Shown: in pieces, positions 10,540-21,494 of the stretch
How the letters are laid out: the number at the start of each line of letters is the position of its first letter
Numbering within the stretch: the stretch's first letter is position 1
Assembly (NCBI GenBank): GCA_948567375.1
Contig: OX419757.1
Coordinates: forward strand, 63,922,001 to 63,986,000
Length of the DNA: 64,000 nucleotides
Direction: 5' to 3'
From: Lunularia cruciata
Lineage: Eukaryota; Streptophyta; Marchantiopsida; Lunulariales; Lunulariaceae
Program-made: the position numbers and the translations under genes
Notes under the pieces: generated by a model
Databases searched by the model: none
What the model saw: the letters and a program-made list of their open reading frames with translations, nothing else
Told to the model about the DNA's origin: nothing

Positions 10540-12709
10540 CGCCCTCACTACTTAGGCTTGTTGATAAAGACTTGAAGCGAATGATCTCTATAAGGTGACA
10601 AAGATCCTCTATCAAAAATACAACATAAGCACAATGGATGAGAAAATCAAAGTGCCTCTCCTTTGTAGTGAGCCCCTTGCTGCCTTGTGGAGGAGACCAT
10701 CAAACTGATGATGAAGGTGGCCAAAAAGCTTCACTGCTAGGGACAAAGGTGTTGGAGGCAAGCCATGGGGCATAGTGGTCCTTCATCCCCATAGTGGCAA
10801 TGGTCGCTGCAGTTCCTACTTGGATGCTAGCTCATGCCAAACACTCTAGTCTAAGTGGGTTCCCCCTCATCACATCATACAATGTACATCGTCCATCTTT
10901 GAAGGTGACAATATTTGTGCGCACTCTTTGGTATGGTGGGCATGGTAGGACCATCCATTGGTCAATCTGAACTTGTGAGCATGTAGATCATAGGATCTAG
11001 GCCACCACATCTCTAATGGCATCATGGATCCTAGTAGCGTCACCTCTTATAGCATATCTTAGGAGATATATGCCCTTTGCATCCAATGAAGAACCACATG
11101 GGCAATGGTCCGATAACCCCAAGAGTGATGGATGTGGTAGGCCTAGCCTAAGATGAAGGGCCATGGTAAACTCCTCTAATGTGAATCAAAATTTTGCAGT
11201 CAATGTGGAAGCATGAAGCCAAGTCCCCGTGCCCTTCCCATTGCAAGAGAAGATCCTAGCTATATCATATAAAGGCACATTAGTGAGGATGCTAGAAAAG
11301 GTATGAGTGTGCATACACTCACTGAGCTCTGCTTGAAACTTCTTAGAATCTAGGGATACATATTTTGCAAAGGGAAGGAGTGTTGTACCTGATAAGTCTG
11401 GCAATAGCTCCCGAGCCAATCAAAGAGTTATCTTGAAATGATAGGTCCCTGAGTTGACTATCACAATAAGTGGCAATTAAAAAGAGCAACCCCCATGTAA
11501 GAGCCTATCTGCCAACAAGGGAGTCACTAGTGCCCATGATCCTAGGTAAGTTGATGGTGCAATAGCCTCTTACAATCTAATACAACATCCTTCCATGACT
11601 ACGGGAAGCACTATTTGTAATTGGCACCAATCATCTTATAACTATAAGATCATATATGGTCCTAAGGATGTGGAGAAGGTATGTTGCAAGGTGCAATCAA
11701 TGGACCGTAGATGTGGTAGGAGTACTTATGTTGGAGGATACTCTCAGGACATAACATCTCAAAAGGAAGGAATAGGCTACTTGTGTGTTCCCCAACCAAG
11801 GGAGGAGGTGAGCATGGGCAATAGCCAAGAAGTGTCAAAGTGTCTAAGATACAAGAGCTACAAAATGACTCCTCTCCAAGAAGGGAGCCCAATATTCTCA
11901 AGCCTCCAATTGGGAATTGGAATCCTAATATGAAGTCAAAGGAAGAGAGGACTATGTGAAGTCTCTAGACCTTGCATTTATTTTTGAACTTGAAAACCCA
12001 AGGACTCTAGACTAAGTGTGAAAGCATGCACTACACAAACTATGTCCTCCATGGTGCCCAAGATGTGTGTATCATCTAATAGGGAAGGAAAAAAGCAAGT
12101 GAGAAAGGTTCATGCAACCTCACACAAAGCTATATAGTGAGCTATGGCAAATAATGGCCCACCCAAAGGATCACCCTAATGTATACCTTACACCAACAAA
12201 GTGAACTCTCTTGTGATAGTATGGTGATTGTACAACAACAGCGTCTCAATACCATAGAAAGTATGCATAAAAGGAATAAGGGAGGGGATCTAATTCCCTA
12301 CCAAACAAGGGAGCTTGAAACAAAGTTGGAGGAAAAATTGTATTGAAGGCATTTGAGATATCCACTTGGCAACCACCCAATCATGGTGAAGGTCCAAGGA
12401 AATTCTAATCTCCACAATAAGCATCTCACAACCATCTAGTGTGGCTACCGCATATTGATGAGGAGAGAGGGAAGATGAAAATGAAAGGTAAAACTATAGA
12501 CATATGGTGCATGAGACCAGCCATAAGAAAACATCCCCAATGGCAATGAACAATTGAAAAACTGAAGTCTTCTTGGACCGAGCCAGGAGATGAGATGCAC
12601 CAAAGAAACAAGCAGCACTTGGGGCACCAAACCCGAGGCAATATGCTGGCAAAAAGCAAAGAGAAGGAGAAAGCCTGAGTTTGGCATATCTAGAGAGAGA
12701 AAATCTCAT
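10540..12709 (-). pseudogene. Reverse transcriptase and C-terminal relic of non-LTR copy 3
   Basis: The minus strand reads LGASHLLARSKKT...AIGDVFLWLVS in place of the RT motif-1 region seen in copy 2 (ORF 12,494-12,709 in one frame). SSSLSPHQYAVATLDGCE and WVVAKW follow. Motif B is legible as GDPLGGPLFAIAHY around 12,140-12,180, and an intact LLDDTHIL box lies near 12,060-12,083. Downstream parts are broken by many stops and frameshifts, and only short matches to the Cys linker and endonuclease-like domain remain. It belongs to the same family type as copies 1 and 2. The preserved DD pair is notable given the general decay. Confidence 0.75.
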
Positions 12710-12779
12710 AAATGCTAAAAAACTAAACCTAAAGGATCACATGCTGAGAAATGTGGAGAGTGGAGTAAAGCCTAGGTAA

Positions 12780-13260
12780 AGAAGGACTCTATAAGCTAGA
12801 GCTCAATCAAGGCATGACTACATAGGGCACTGGTACCCTTAGCATGCCTAACATCCCATAAGGGTACTAGAAAGGGAATGTCAGTCGATGGTGTGGGGAA
12901 GTCTTGCATGGTTGGTGGTGGTGGTGGTGGAGGAGGTGGAGGTGGAGCACTAGGAGGAAAGATTGAGGGAGGAACTGAAGAGATAGTGGGTGGGAGGTCC
13001 TCCATAGGAATATCATCCAATGTAGGTTCCTCTAGTGTAGGACATGGCCAAGGAGTAGAGGTTGTTCCTTCAAGACATGAACCTCTAAGGAAGCATGTTG
13101 TAAATGGTGGCACCTGGAGCTACAGCCAAAATGCACATAAGGTGTATGGGGTGGAGGATGAGGAGCCTTGCCTATGGTAGTTCTTCTAGTTACCCGTGCT
13201 AAGGAACGGAGCAAAGGCATCATAAGAGATTCAACTAAAAACATCTTTTAACACCTAATA
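12780..13260 (-). pseudogene. Possible N-terminal, proline-rich part of non-LTR copy 3
   Basis: A minus-strand frame (12,796-13,113) reads a low-complexity proline-rich peptide with an 11-Pro run, generated by a GGT/GGA repeat. An overlapping frame (13,032-13,244) has HFGCSSRCHHLQH, which could be a remnant of a CCHH-like zinc motif as found at the N-terminus of R2-type proteins. Neither has convincing homology. It is placed here because it lies directly upstream of the RT relic on the same strand, and it could equally be flanking DNA. The opposite-strand glycine-rich ORF is an artefact of the same repeat. Confidence 0.3.
12911..12946. repeat. GGT/GGA trinucleotide microsatellite
   Basis: Tandem GGTGGTGGTGGTGGTGG... 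followed by GGA/GGT interruptions, giving polyglycine on plus and polyproline on minus. Confidence 0.9.
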
Positions 13261-13594
13261 CGTTCGAGGACATAATTAAGAGATAATACATCCATAACAT
13301 AGAGTACCGCTAGAGAAGAACACAACCAAGAACAAATACATACAAAAATAAACAAAAATTGAAAAGATGAAGAACTTAGAATGAGGTGAAATCCCTAATC
13401 GTAGTGAACCACGTGTGCGTTCTGCACATGCTCACTCTTGGGATCCCAACCCATTGATGCTGTTATTGGCAATCTCCTCTGAACACCTGTGTCTTGCCTA
13501 TGACCCTGCCTGCATGTCACCTACAACTCATGACCTTCCTCCAACTCCAAGGAGACAAGAACTCAAACACCAATCTGAAAATTATTGTACTTGG

Positions 13595-13850
13595 CGGACA
13601 AGGCCCAACGTTATTATAGATACTTGCTATAGTTGCTTCTTTGATCTGCTGCTGCTCCATCCTGCTGTGCATGTCTTCCTGTCAATGTTATTATAGATAC
13701 TTGCTATAGTTGCTTCTTTGCTCTTCTGCTGCTCCATCCTGCTGTGCATGTCTTCCTGTCGGACAAGGCCAAATGTTATTATAGACGTCTGCTAGAGTTG
13801 CTTCTTTGCTCTGCTGCTCCATCCTGCTGTACATGTCTGCACAATGTTGC
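13595..13850. repeat. Three-copy imperfect tandem repeat, unit 77-88 bp
   Basis: A unit beginning GTTATTATAGA recurs at 13,610, 13,687 and 13,775 and includes a GCTGCTCCATCCTGCTGT segment and CATGTCT. Units 1 and 3 are preceded by CGGACAAGGCC, which is absent before unit 2, giving periods of 77 and 88. The 93-codon ORF across it has no recognisable product. Confidence 0.85.
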
Positions 13851-14086
13851 ACAATGGACACTTGTGATTAGTGGTTCTTATGTGATCAAAATCTAGTGAT
13901 CGATCGTCTTTTGCTCTTTCTCTATTGATTCTGCTACGGCAATCTTTGATTACTCTAATCTCTAATAGTCCCTGCCCTCATGTAACCATGAACTCATTGA
14001 AGCAGGCTCCCACCACAACACTCTCCCTTCAATATAACTATCCAAAGAACTCATGCTCGTAAGCTACTATCAGACCAGAAAAGTTT

Positions 14087-14117
14087 ACCCCACACCACAC
14101 TCTCTCTGGTGTGGGGT
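14087..14117. repeat. Perfect 11-bp inverted repeat (hairpin)
   Basis: ACCCCACACCA (14,087-14,097) and TGGTGTGGGGT (14,107-14,117) flank a 9-nt CT-rich loop. Function unknown. Confidence 0.85.
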
Positions 14118-14234
14118 ATTTGACTTCTATGCAGAAAGTTCAAAACTGTAAATCGTCTTCGTCTCGCTCTGCTGCAGCGGAGAAGAGCTCTTCTCTCGAG
14201 CATTCTCTAAATGAAAAAGATTCTCTAAATGAAA

Positions 14235-14328
14235 AAAGGCGACCGCGTAAGAAAAACGAAGGATGGGAAGACCCCATCAAGCCGTACAAGAGAGAGATAA
14301 AAAAGGTAACATGGGGCTAAGCCCCAAT
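14235..14328 (-). mobile_element. 94-bp 3'-end fragment of the non-LTR family
   Basis: The tail is well preserved on the minus strand, with hairpin 1 (GGGGCTTAGCCCC), hairpin 2 and the CGCGGTCGCC end. Flanks GATTCTCTAAAT (14,219-14,230) and AATTCTCTAATT (14,329-14,340) match at 10 of 12 positions. Both sides also contain local TTCTCTAA repeats (an 18-bp tandem on the left and three short units on the right), so the target duplication is blurred by slippage. Confidence 0.85.
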
Positions 14329-14503
14329 AATTCTCTAATTCTCTAATTCTCTAAATTGGCTTTTCTTTCTTATTTCCCTTACACTTGATGACCAAATTCA
14401 TAGCTCGAAGGGCTAAGCGGAGGACTAGATAGAAGCCCATGATGTCCTCATTCATTTGTTCTACCCTACCATCTGTGATCTATCTATCTCTTCTTGTTCC
14501 TCT

Positions 14504-14530
14504 ATGTGGTTACGCTCCTCGTAACCACAT
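14504..14530. repeat. Perfect 11-bp inverted repeat
   Basis: ATGTGGTTACG and CGTAACCACAT flank a 5-nt loop. The left arm resembles a CpG-decayed non-LTR tail end (CTACGCGGTCGCC to CTATGTGGTTACG), but the match is too short to call an insertion. Confidence 0.8.
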
Positions 14531-14619
14531 CTCTGCAAAGTGGCTTCCTTCCACGAGAATTCAAGAGAACAACAAGGGAAAAACGTTCTACTGATGTGGA
14601 TGTCCTTACGCTTGTGCTA

Positions 14620-15300
14620 TAGTTGGTCAGAATTGAGATATACAAATTGGAAATTATAAACCACTTTTTAGAGTACGTGAAAGCTCAGATTTCTACTCTG
14701 TCCTGTCAGAACTACAAGATAAAAGGATCTAATATTTCAAGGTGTTGGGTGTTATGTAGTGGCAATGCAAACGAAGTCAAACTGGGAAGCCAAGTCAGTT
14801 TGAGGTTTATTTTATTTTCTCCCGGGGATATAAACTCCCTGGAAGTGCCCGTCCCCGGCTTTGCTTTTCTCGAGGAGGGTCGACGCTCCTCGGATGTCTC
14901 TAGGGCATTGCTGGGACAAGCGAAACCTCCTCCCGGTGATGGAATAGGAGGTCTCTCCGGCAACTTGAAGTGGCAACGTGAAGTGGCAACGTGAAGTGAC
15001 GACAAGTCGGACGTGCCCCCGTGGATTAGATTTGCAGGGCTAATTCCCGGCACAGATATCTTCCTGCGTCGCGACAGTCCTGCAGGACCGAGCATCCCCG
15101 GAGTCACTATTGAGGACGCACCGGTAAGTAGTTATTTCTCGACGTCCCCATAACGTGTCGCGTGTCGCCTGTGACCGATTACCGGACATAGACTTGGATA
15201 GTATAGCGTAGGAGACCCTAAGGAAAGTGTTGGGAAAGTGAAGCTCAACGAGGGAACCAGGGACATCTCCATCCCCGTGGGGTATCGTATCCAAACAAAT
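14620..15300. other. GC-rich block of unknown nature
   Basis: Markedly more GC- and CpG-rich than its surroundings, with a local 14-bp tandem (GAAGTGGCAACGT repeated around 14,965-14,995) and a start-like TGTTGGGTGTTATG at 14,742. I looked for a matching LTR end or TSD and found none. Overlapping ORFs of 123 and 131 codons on opposite strands have no recognisable domains. It could be an old LTR or regulatory DNA. Confidence 0.35.
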
Positions 15301-16601
15301 TTCGATGGCTTTTCCGCTCTGTCAAATGGTTGTTGATCATTTCAAAGATATTGTTGGACTCAGGTACATGACATGGAAAGGACATGAACCACCTCTCTCA
15401 TGATTTCATCGTATTCTTCTGGGTGGGTGGACAGATTTGTTCCTTGTGTGCGTGCCTTGGGTTGTCTCGCTTATGCTCTTTTCGGTGAGGAGTGGGTTGT
15501 AGAAAAGCTCCAGTTACAGAGGAGATCCGGTTGATATCTTGGCCCCATTAGAACCACCATGTGTGATTGGAAGGACAGAAAAACGTAGACGCAACTGCCA
15601 GAATCTTCCAATAAAAGTATGGCCTTTGCATTTTGAGCATATTGGGCTTAATGTAAGCTCTGTCAATTTGATTTTTAGCTAAGGTTGTTGCCCATGATTG
15701 ATTTACTGTGTTCATAGAATCTGCACCATAGCTTACCTCAGTCCAATCGTACTGGATAAGTAATGGCAAAGTACTATAACATGTGCAAAGAATTCTTACC
15801 AATATATCGACTCAGTCGTTACACTTTTAAATTTACAGGAAGGAAGGTAACAAAGGCCCGATCGAACATAAAAGAACGTGCGTCGCAAAACTCATACATT
15901 TTATAACTAAAAATTACTCGGTAGAATAGCTGATTTTCAGCAACATTATTTGGTGATTTTCATGCAGAGTTGATTTACTGTTTCCCATTTATCTAATGTA
16001 TACCTAACGCATAAAGTGGAAGGGTCCTACTACATCAAAATCCTTGAATGTTATCAGAATTGGTTTGCAATATACCTCAAGGTAACAATATACGTTATTG
16101 CTTTCTTATTAATATTAATCTCTTTCAGAATTTTAAGCGTAGAAACTCTATCCACAGTTGCTCCACCATTTTCCAGCTACTGGAGAAGAATTTTGGTCTA
16201 TTTTCTACTCTGAATGAAACAAACCTCTTCATAATATTATTACAAAGTCAAAGTGTTTAACATCTTCCATTTTTGAGAAGACAAGACAACTTGGACAAAT
16301 ATATCTTTTCCCAATGATCATAATTTCTATGCGTAACGAAAGGAACTTAACTAATTATATGACCAATGAGTGTTTGACTTTTTAACAAGAAGGGTAATGA
16401 GTAAACATCTAGTAGTGAAGCCTAAAAAGTCTTCTAAATAATCTCCATGTGAATGCATCCATTTTGATAAAATTCTAATTTATAACGCTAGGCTTACCAT
16501 ACATATTTATTCTACGGAAATAGAAGAGTTTAAGTGTCAAAGTATCTGAATGCGGGATATAAGACCAAGAAAATTTTATATTTGACGAACAAGGCGAACA
16601 A

Positions 16602-16663
16602 GTATATTTCATCTCCAAGAGCGTCCAAGTTGATACTTGGACGCTCTTGGAGATGAAATATAC
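16602..16663. repeat. Perfect 29-bp inverted repeat with 4-nt loop
   Basis: The arms at 16,602-16,630 and 16,635-16,663 are exact reverse complements, separated only by TGAT. The arms contain CCAAGAGCGTCCAAG, more GC-rich than the surrounding DNA. No similar sequence elsewhere in the window is evident. It may be a very young fold-back duplication, a small-RNA hairpin or a replication or assembly artefact; the sequence does not decide. Confidence 0.95.
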
Positions 16664-17759
16664 CTACAACAATACTAGCAACTATAGTCCTATATCTCAG
16701 CCTTGAAAATCACATACAGATTTTCAATAAGGACATAACATCGAAAGAACGTAGAAAGATTACTCAGAGTAAGATTATCTATATTTTAACTTGATTTCAG
16801 TTTAAAATGAGTTGATTTATAATATATTATGCTAGATCATGCAAGTTCACTTGAAAAGAACTTTGAAGTGTATTTTCTCTTATTTTTTGGTCTTTTATAT
16901 TCTTCCATTACTGTCATACTATGGTTTCTTTTTGGTAGAAAAGGAAGATAATATTTATTTATGGTAATAGAAACACAAAATAATTATTTTTTATTATTAT
17001 ATCAAATATTTTTTATTAGTATATCAAAGATGATGTATTCTCTATTATCATGATGTAAAGATGGAAATTATATTGGATTGACTTTATTTATTCTTGTCCA
17101 ATCTTGAGAATTATTGACTCAAGAGTCAAACAAGTAGGTCCCTTTTTCACATCAAACACTCTACGGAAACTTCTTTTGACGGGCAAAAGAAATAGCCTAA
17201 TCGCCTTAGTACTTACTTGGTCCTTCTAAATATTCTTCTTGAAAGTTCCTAGGAGCTCTCTAGATTATCTCCTTATAGTTTCTAGTAACTTGCCTATCCA
17301 AATTCTAATACTAAAATTAAAACTAATAATGACCAAGTCTAATATCATTATCTCTTGTAAAATTCTCCTTTCTTATTTAATCTAGGAGGATTTTATGCAT
17401 ATTGTGATTGGTGCAATTTTAATTTAAATTGCTATCTATGGACCATGACCAGGCCACCTTAATTTCCCACATATATCACAAAGAAGCTATTTATGGGGCA
17501 ATGTCAATTTTGTTTGTGGTATTTGGGGGGTCAAATAGAATGGACTTCTTTATATACACCAAGGTTGCAAGGTAATTTCTACAAAGTCTTGAATTGCTTA
17601 CAAAACAATATTTTTTCAAGTGAGAAGTCAATAAGATCAACTCAACAGTCATCCTTCTCTTATCAAATGATAGAAAATCAGACTCAATCATTGCCGTGTT
17701 ACCTCCACAAAACGATTCAAGCAATGGAAATACGCTTTGCATTAGTGCATAACACTCTT

Positions 17760-18050
17760 TGAATCATTTGAGCATTGCTTCTTAGATTTTTGGCTCTTTC
17801 TGAATAATACTCTTTCAAGTCTTTTGACGCATCTACATTATTCATCATTGCTTCTTAAAACTATTGTTCTTCTTGAATAGCACTCTTTGAAGCCTCTAAA
17901 TTACTCACCATTACTTCTTAGAACAAAAGCATCTACATTATTCACCTTTATTTCTTAGAATTTGGTTCTTTTTGGATAATACTTTTTGAAGCATCTACGT
18001 TATTCATCATTGCTTCTTTGAACTATGGCTCTTTGGACAACTTGGAGAAC
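17760..18050. repeat. Diffuse tandem-like repeats with CTTCTTAGA / ACTCTTTGAAGC
   Basis: Units such as TTGCTTCTTAGA...TTCTTTCTGAATAATACTCTTT...CATCTACATTATTCA recur at about 17,775, 17,845, 17,910, 17,945 and 18,005, with drift and indels. This looks like a decayed minisatellite or degenerate coding repeat. Confidence 0.55.
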
Positions 18051-21000
18051 TATGGCTTGATAAGCTCAATGCTTGCATCTTTGTAATGCCACAGTAGTTG
18101 ATCACAACAAGTCTGAAGAAATTTCAAAAACTATCTTATATCAATGCAAGCAAGCTAATATGGTAGTATTGGAGGAAATTCATAATTGGACTCATCTGAT
18201 AAACTGTGCTTGCAAAAAATTTTGAGAAATGTAATTTGTGCAATAAACCACTATGCCAAGCAAGCATAAAAGAAATCACAAAAACACCCAAAAAAAATCA
18301 TGCATGAAGAACAATGTTTAATGTGAGTTATAAGAATGCAAGAGAACCAAAGAATTGAAATTTATTTGGCATACATAAAAATCTGCAATTTACAAGAGAA
18401 CAAAGAAATGCAATTTTCAAAATTCACACTAAGGAACAGTTTATGCAAAAAAAACCTTGATTGTATTTGGTCTGAGCAAAGTATATTGCAGTGTTTATGG
18501 GATTTCAGACCCCAAACCCACCCCGCAATTAAGGAGGCTTGACCATGATCATCAACTCATGCCTATATTTGGTTCCTTTGTTTAGCTATTCAAGCCAATC
18601 TAACATATCGCATGAACTACCATAATCCACACCAAATTGTAACCCACTTTATTATATTGAAAATTATCTTCAACTTATATGCTTGGATGTTTCACACTTA
18701 TGGAATTAAACAGAGTACCCAATGTAATAAATAAATAAAAGAGTGTGGTATGTAGTACCACCCTCTCTTTCATTTAGCTTTTTTCTCTTGCTTTGCATAT
18801 TATCTATATGTATTTTTCATTTCATCTTGATGGTGATCCATTCCTTTTGAAATTTAGTTGGAGATTTTGTGAAGAAGGTTGTTTCTTTCTGTCCAATCCC
18901 CACGTGATATTTGCTTAAGATACAACTTTCCTTGGCCCTGCTCTTCCTTTTTCTCCTTTCGTTTTTAAATAAGTTGATCAGATCCAATCTTGTATGGCAA
19001 TACTAATGGTTTGCTTTCCCTTGCAAGAATTATTTTAATTTATTTCTATTTGTTGGGAATTATGTAAGGTATATGATTTTTCTATTCATAGTAGTCTAGG
19101 ATTAAATTAAATCAAATAGCCAAAAATTTTGTTTGGGTATTATTGGATTCCTTGGTTCAATATACCCATGGACCTGACAATGTGTGCTCTTGGAACTTGT
19201 TTGATAACATCCAATTAGATCTAGCCTATGATATCAAGGTTACATCTTGTACACTTGAGTGATAAAATAAATAGGAAAAGGTAGGTTGGGTATAAAATGA
19301 GGAAGTATTATATTAGGTACTAAAAAATAAGAAATGGACATCATCAACTAAGAAGATGCAATTAGGTACTAATAAGGAGATTTAGGAGCAAGGAAGTAAC
19401 AAAAAGAAACTCAAAATGGTCAAAATATACTATCTTCAAATAAAGAGATAAAGCCAAAATTAGTTTCATATAAAATTATAAAGGTTATAGATAAAAAAAT
19501 TAGAATTTATTTATTTACCTTTAAATAAGTTTATTTTTGGATTTAATGTTTACTTTATGACTTGTAGTTTAAATCTATGCTAAGTAAAATTTAGGTTCAA
19601 GAACAAGGTGATGGGCAATGTAATTTTAAGTTTTGATTTTGACATGATTGATGTGGAGTCCAAATTTATAGTATTTGAAATTTAGGTTTTAGTATATCTA
19701 TATACACATTAAAAGTTCAAAGCATAATTTAAGTTGTATAATCAATGATCAATGATATAGAGATTGAAACCATTGAGTTTATGACCACTTCTCTCAAATA
19801 TTAAATAAATCATAGATTTGGAATCTATTTTTGAAGGTGAAGTTAATATTAATTTTGAATATGTATGTTTGTCTCGTTGTAATCCACCAATTTGGAGTCC
19901 AAATTTATGGAAGTAGATTTAAGTATATGGTCAAGCAAGTATTCATAAGTATGTTGATGTTAAAATGCTTGAGAAGTTATATTTATATACATAAATTTTA
20001 TATGTTTTGACCATGATAATAAAATGGCATACATTAGAGAACCAAAAACGTTTTACTCTACTATTTCTTGGTTTTGAGTATATTTTGCATGCACTTGACT
20101 TTGTACAAACTAAAAGTTAAAGAGCTTCCAAACAACAACAATTTACTTAATACTAACATTATATTACAAATTTTACAAATTCATAAATGAATCTTTATAG
20201 ATTTTTTTTTAAGCATCCAAGAACTCACACTCTAAAGTTTCCAAAGTATTGATGAGGAGTCTTTTGGTTGTTGACTCTACAATTTGGAACTCCAAAATTA
20301 TAGAATTGATGACTCATATAAAATGAAATTTTCTCCAAAACTTTCATACTTATACAGAGGTTAACATATTCTTTATCTTTTTGTATTCAAATTGTAAAGA
20401 ATTAAAAAATCCTTTCAATATCTTTTGATTTTGGATGAAAGTTTTGAAAATCATGGAAATAAATTTAGATGTGAATATTTTTGATGATTTGGCTTCAATG
20501 TCATTCATGAACAAAAGTCTGTTCCTCTAATTCTCAAGTTATATGATCTTAATAGATAGCTCTTGTGGTCCAAGTATTTACAATTGGCTTTCAAGTAAAT
20601 AAATAGAAAATGTTTTAACCTATTATGGTATTTTGCAATGATTTCTTGGGTTTGGTTATATTCTTTATTCTTGGTGGTTGATTCAGAACTGGATATCAAT
20701 AAAAATATTCCTCTAGTCTTGCTAAATATATAATAACCAATGTGTTTAAAAGTGTGTAATAAGATCAAAGTAAGAACTCTTACTCTCACCTAAGCTTATA
20801 AATAATTTTGGGAAAAATCTAATAATTACAGTTGAACAAAGCTTGAGAAAAAAATGGACTAAAAATATGCTCATAAATATTTTGACCTAAAAGTGGGATA
20901 TATTTTCAACTCTAAGTCTGTAGTGTATAGTGAATTGTGGGTTTAATCATAATCTTCTTTTGAATTCCAATTATGTGTGCAAACAAAACAAACTCCTTAG

Positions 21001-21136
21001 TAATTTCTCCACCATATATTCATTCAATATGTAAATTTAGCTATTTGGGAGAAAATTTATTATATAAAATAAATATTTCTTGAGAATATAGATCTATATA
21101 GGGATTTAGGGATTTAGGGATCTAAACCTTGGAAAT

Positions 21137-21494
21137 TGATATTTCCACACCTCCTTTTTAATATTTACACACCCCAAACACACTAAACTGATCCTTACAG
21201 GTAGAAAGCATCAAGGAACAGCCAAAAATGACCTAGCAATGCCATTGTCAAAGAGCTAGTACTTGAGATCTTGACGTTAAGTCTCAAAGCTTAGTAATAA
21301 AGTGCAACCGAAGCAGATTTGAAGGTAAAGGCAATCACAAGAAGAAGACAATATGTCCGGCAAAGATAACACCAAGGATGAAAATATCAAGTGCGAAAGT
21401 TCAGTCCTAGGACTATGGGAATACAATGTTCAATCAGATTGAGAAAGTTGAATATAGTAAAGATTTACTGCATTGAGGGGGTGTGGAAATATCA
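21137..21494. mobile_element. Solo LTR, 358 bp, with 18-bp terminal inverted repeats
   Basis: It starts TGATATTTCCACACCTCC and ends GGGGGTGTGGAAATATCA, inverted repeats agreeing at 17 of 18 positions with canonical TG...CA termini. The flanking 5-mers are GAAAT (left) and GAAAG (right), a 4-of-5 match to a target duplication. There is no second copy or internal region within the window, so it is most simply a solo LTR left by LTR-LTR recombination. The superfamily (copia or gypsy) cannot be told from the LTR alone. A MITE of similar size is the alternative, but the TG...CA ends favour an LTR. Confidence 0.72.

Larger units (their letters stand above)
10440..13260 (-). mobile_element. Non-LTR retrotransposon copy 3, older and divergent
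   Basis: The minus-strand content parallels copy 1 region by region. The RT core lies around 12,050-12,480 and the pre-RT segment at 12,494-12,709. The linker Cys region lies around 11,000-11,100, where the plus strand AATGGCATCATGG matches copy 1 near 3557. The C-terminal domain lies around 10,600-10,960. The recognisable CGCGGTCGCC tail is missing, so the 3' limit is approximate. It lies tail-to-tail with copy 2. It is clearly a different subfamily, or much older, because nucleotide similarity to copy 1 is patchy. Confidence 0.72.
15300..21136. other. Gene-free, increasingly AT-rich stretch
   Basis: No ORF above 94 codons, no coding frame with legible protein motifs, and no RNA gene seen. 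Around 17,790-18,030 a diffuse repeat of CTTCTTAGA.TATTGGCTCTTTTTG.ATAATACTCTTTGAAGCATCTAC-like units recurs four or five times (period roughly 70-110 bp). A striking perfect hairpin at 16,602-16,663 is listed separately. Confidence 0.5.

Noticed and set aside
12878-13180. 100-codon glycine-rich plus-strand ORF
   Set aside because: It is created by the GGT/GGA microsatellite; the element's coding strand is the minus strand.
14742-15300. LTR starting TGTTGGGTGTTATG
   Set aside because: No matching ...CA end, no inverted terminus, no second copy and no target duplication found.
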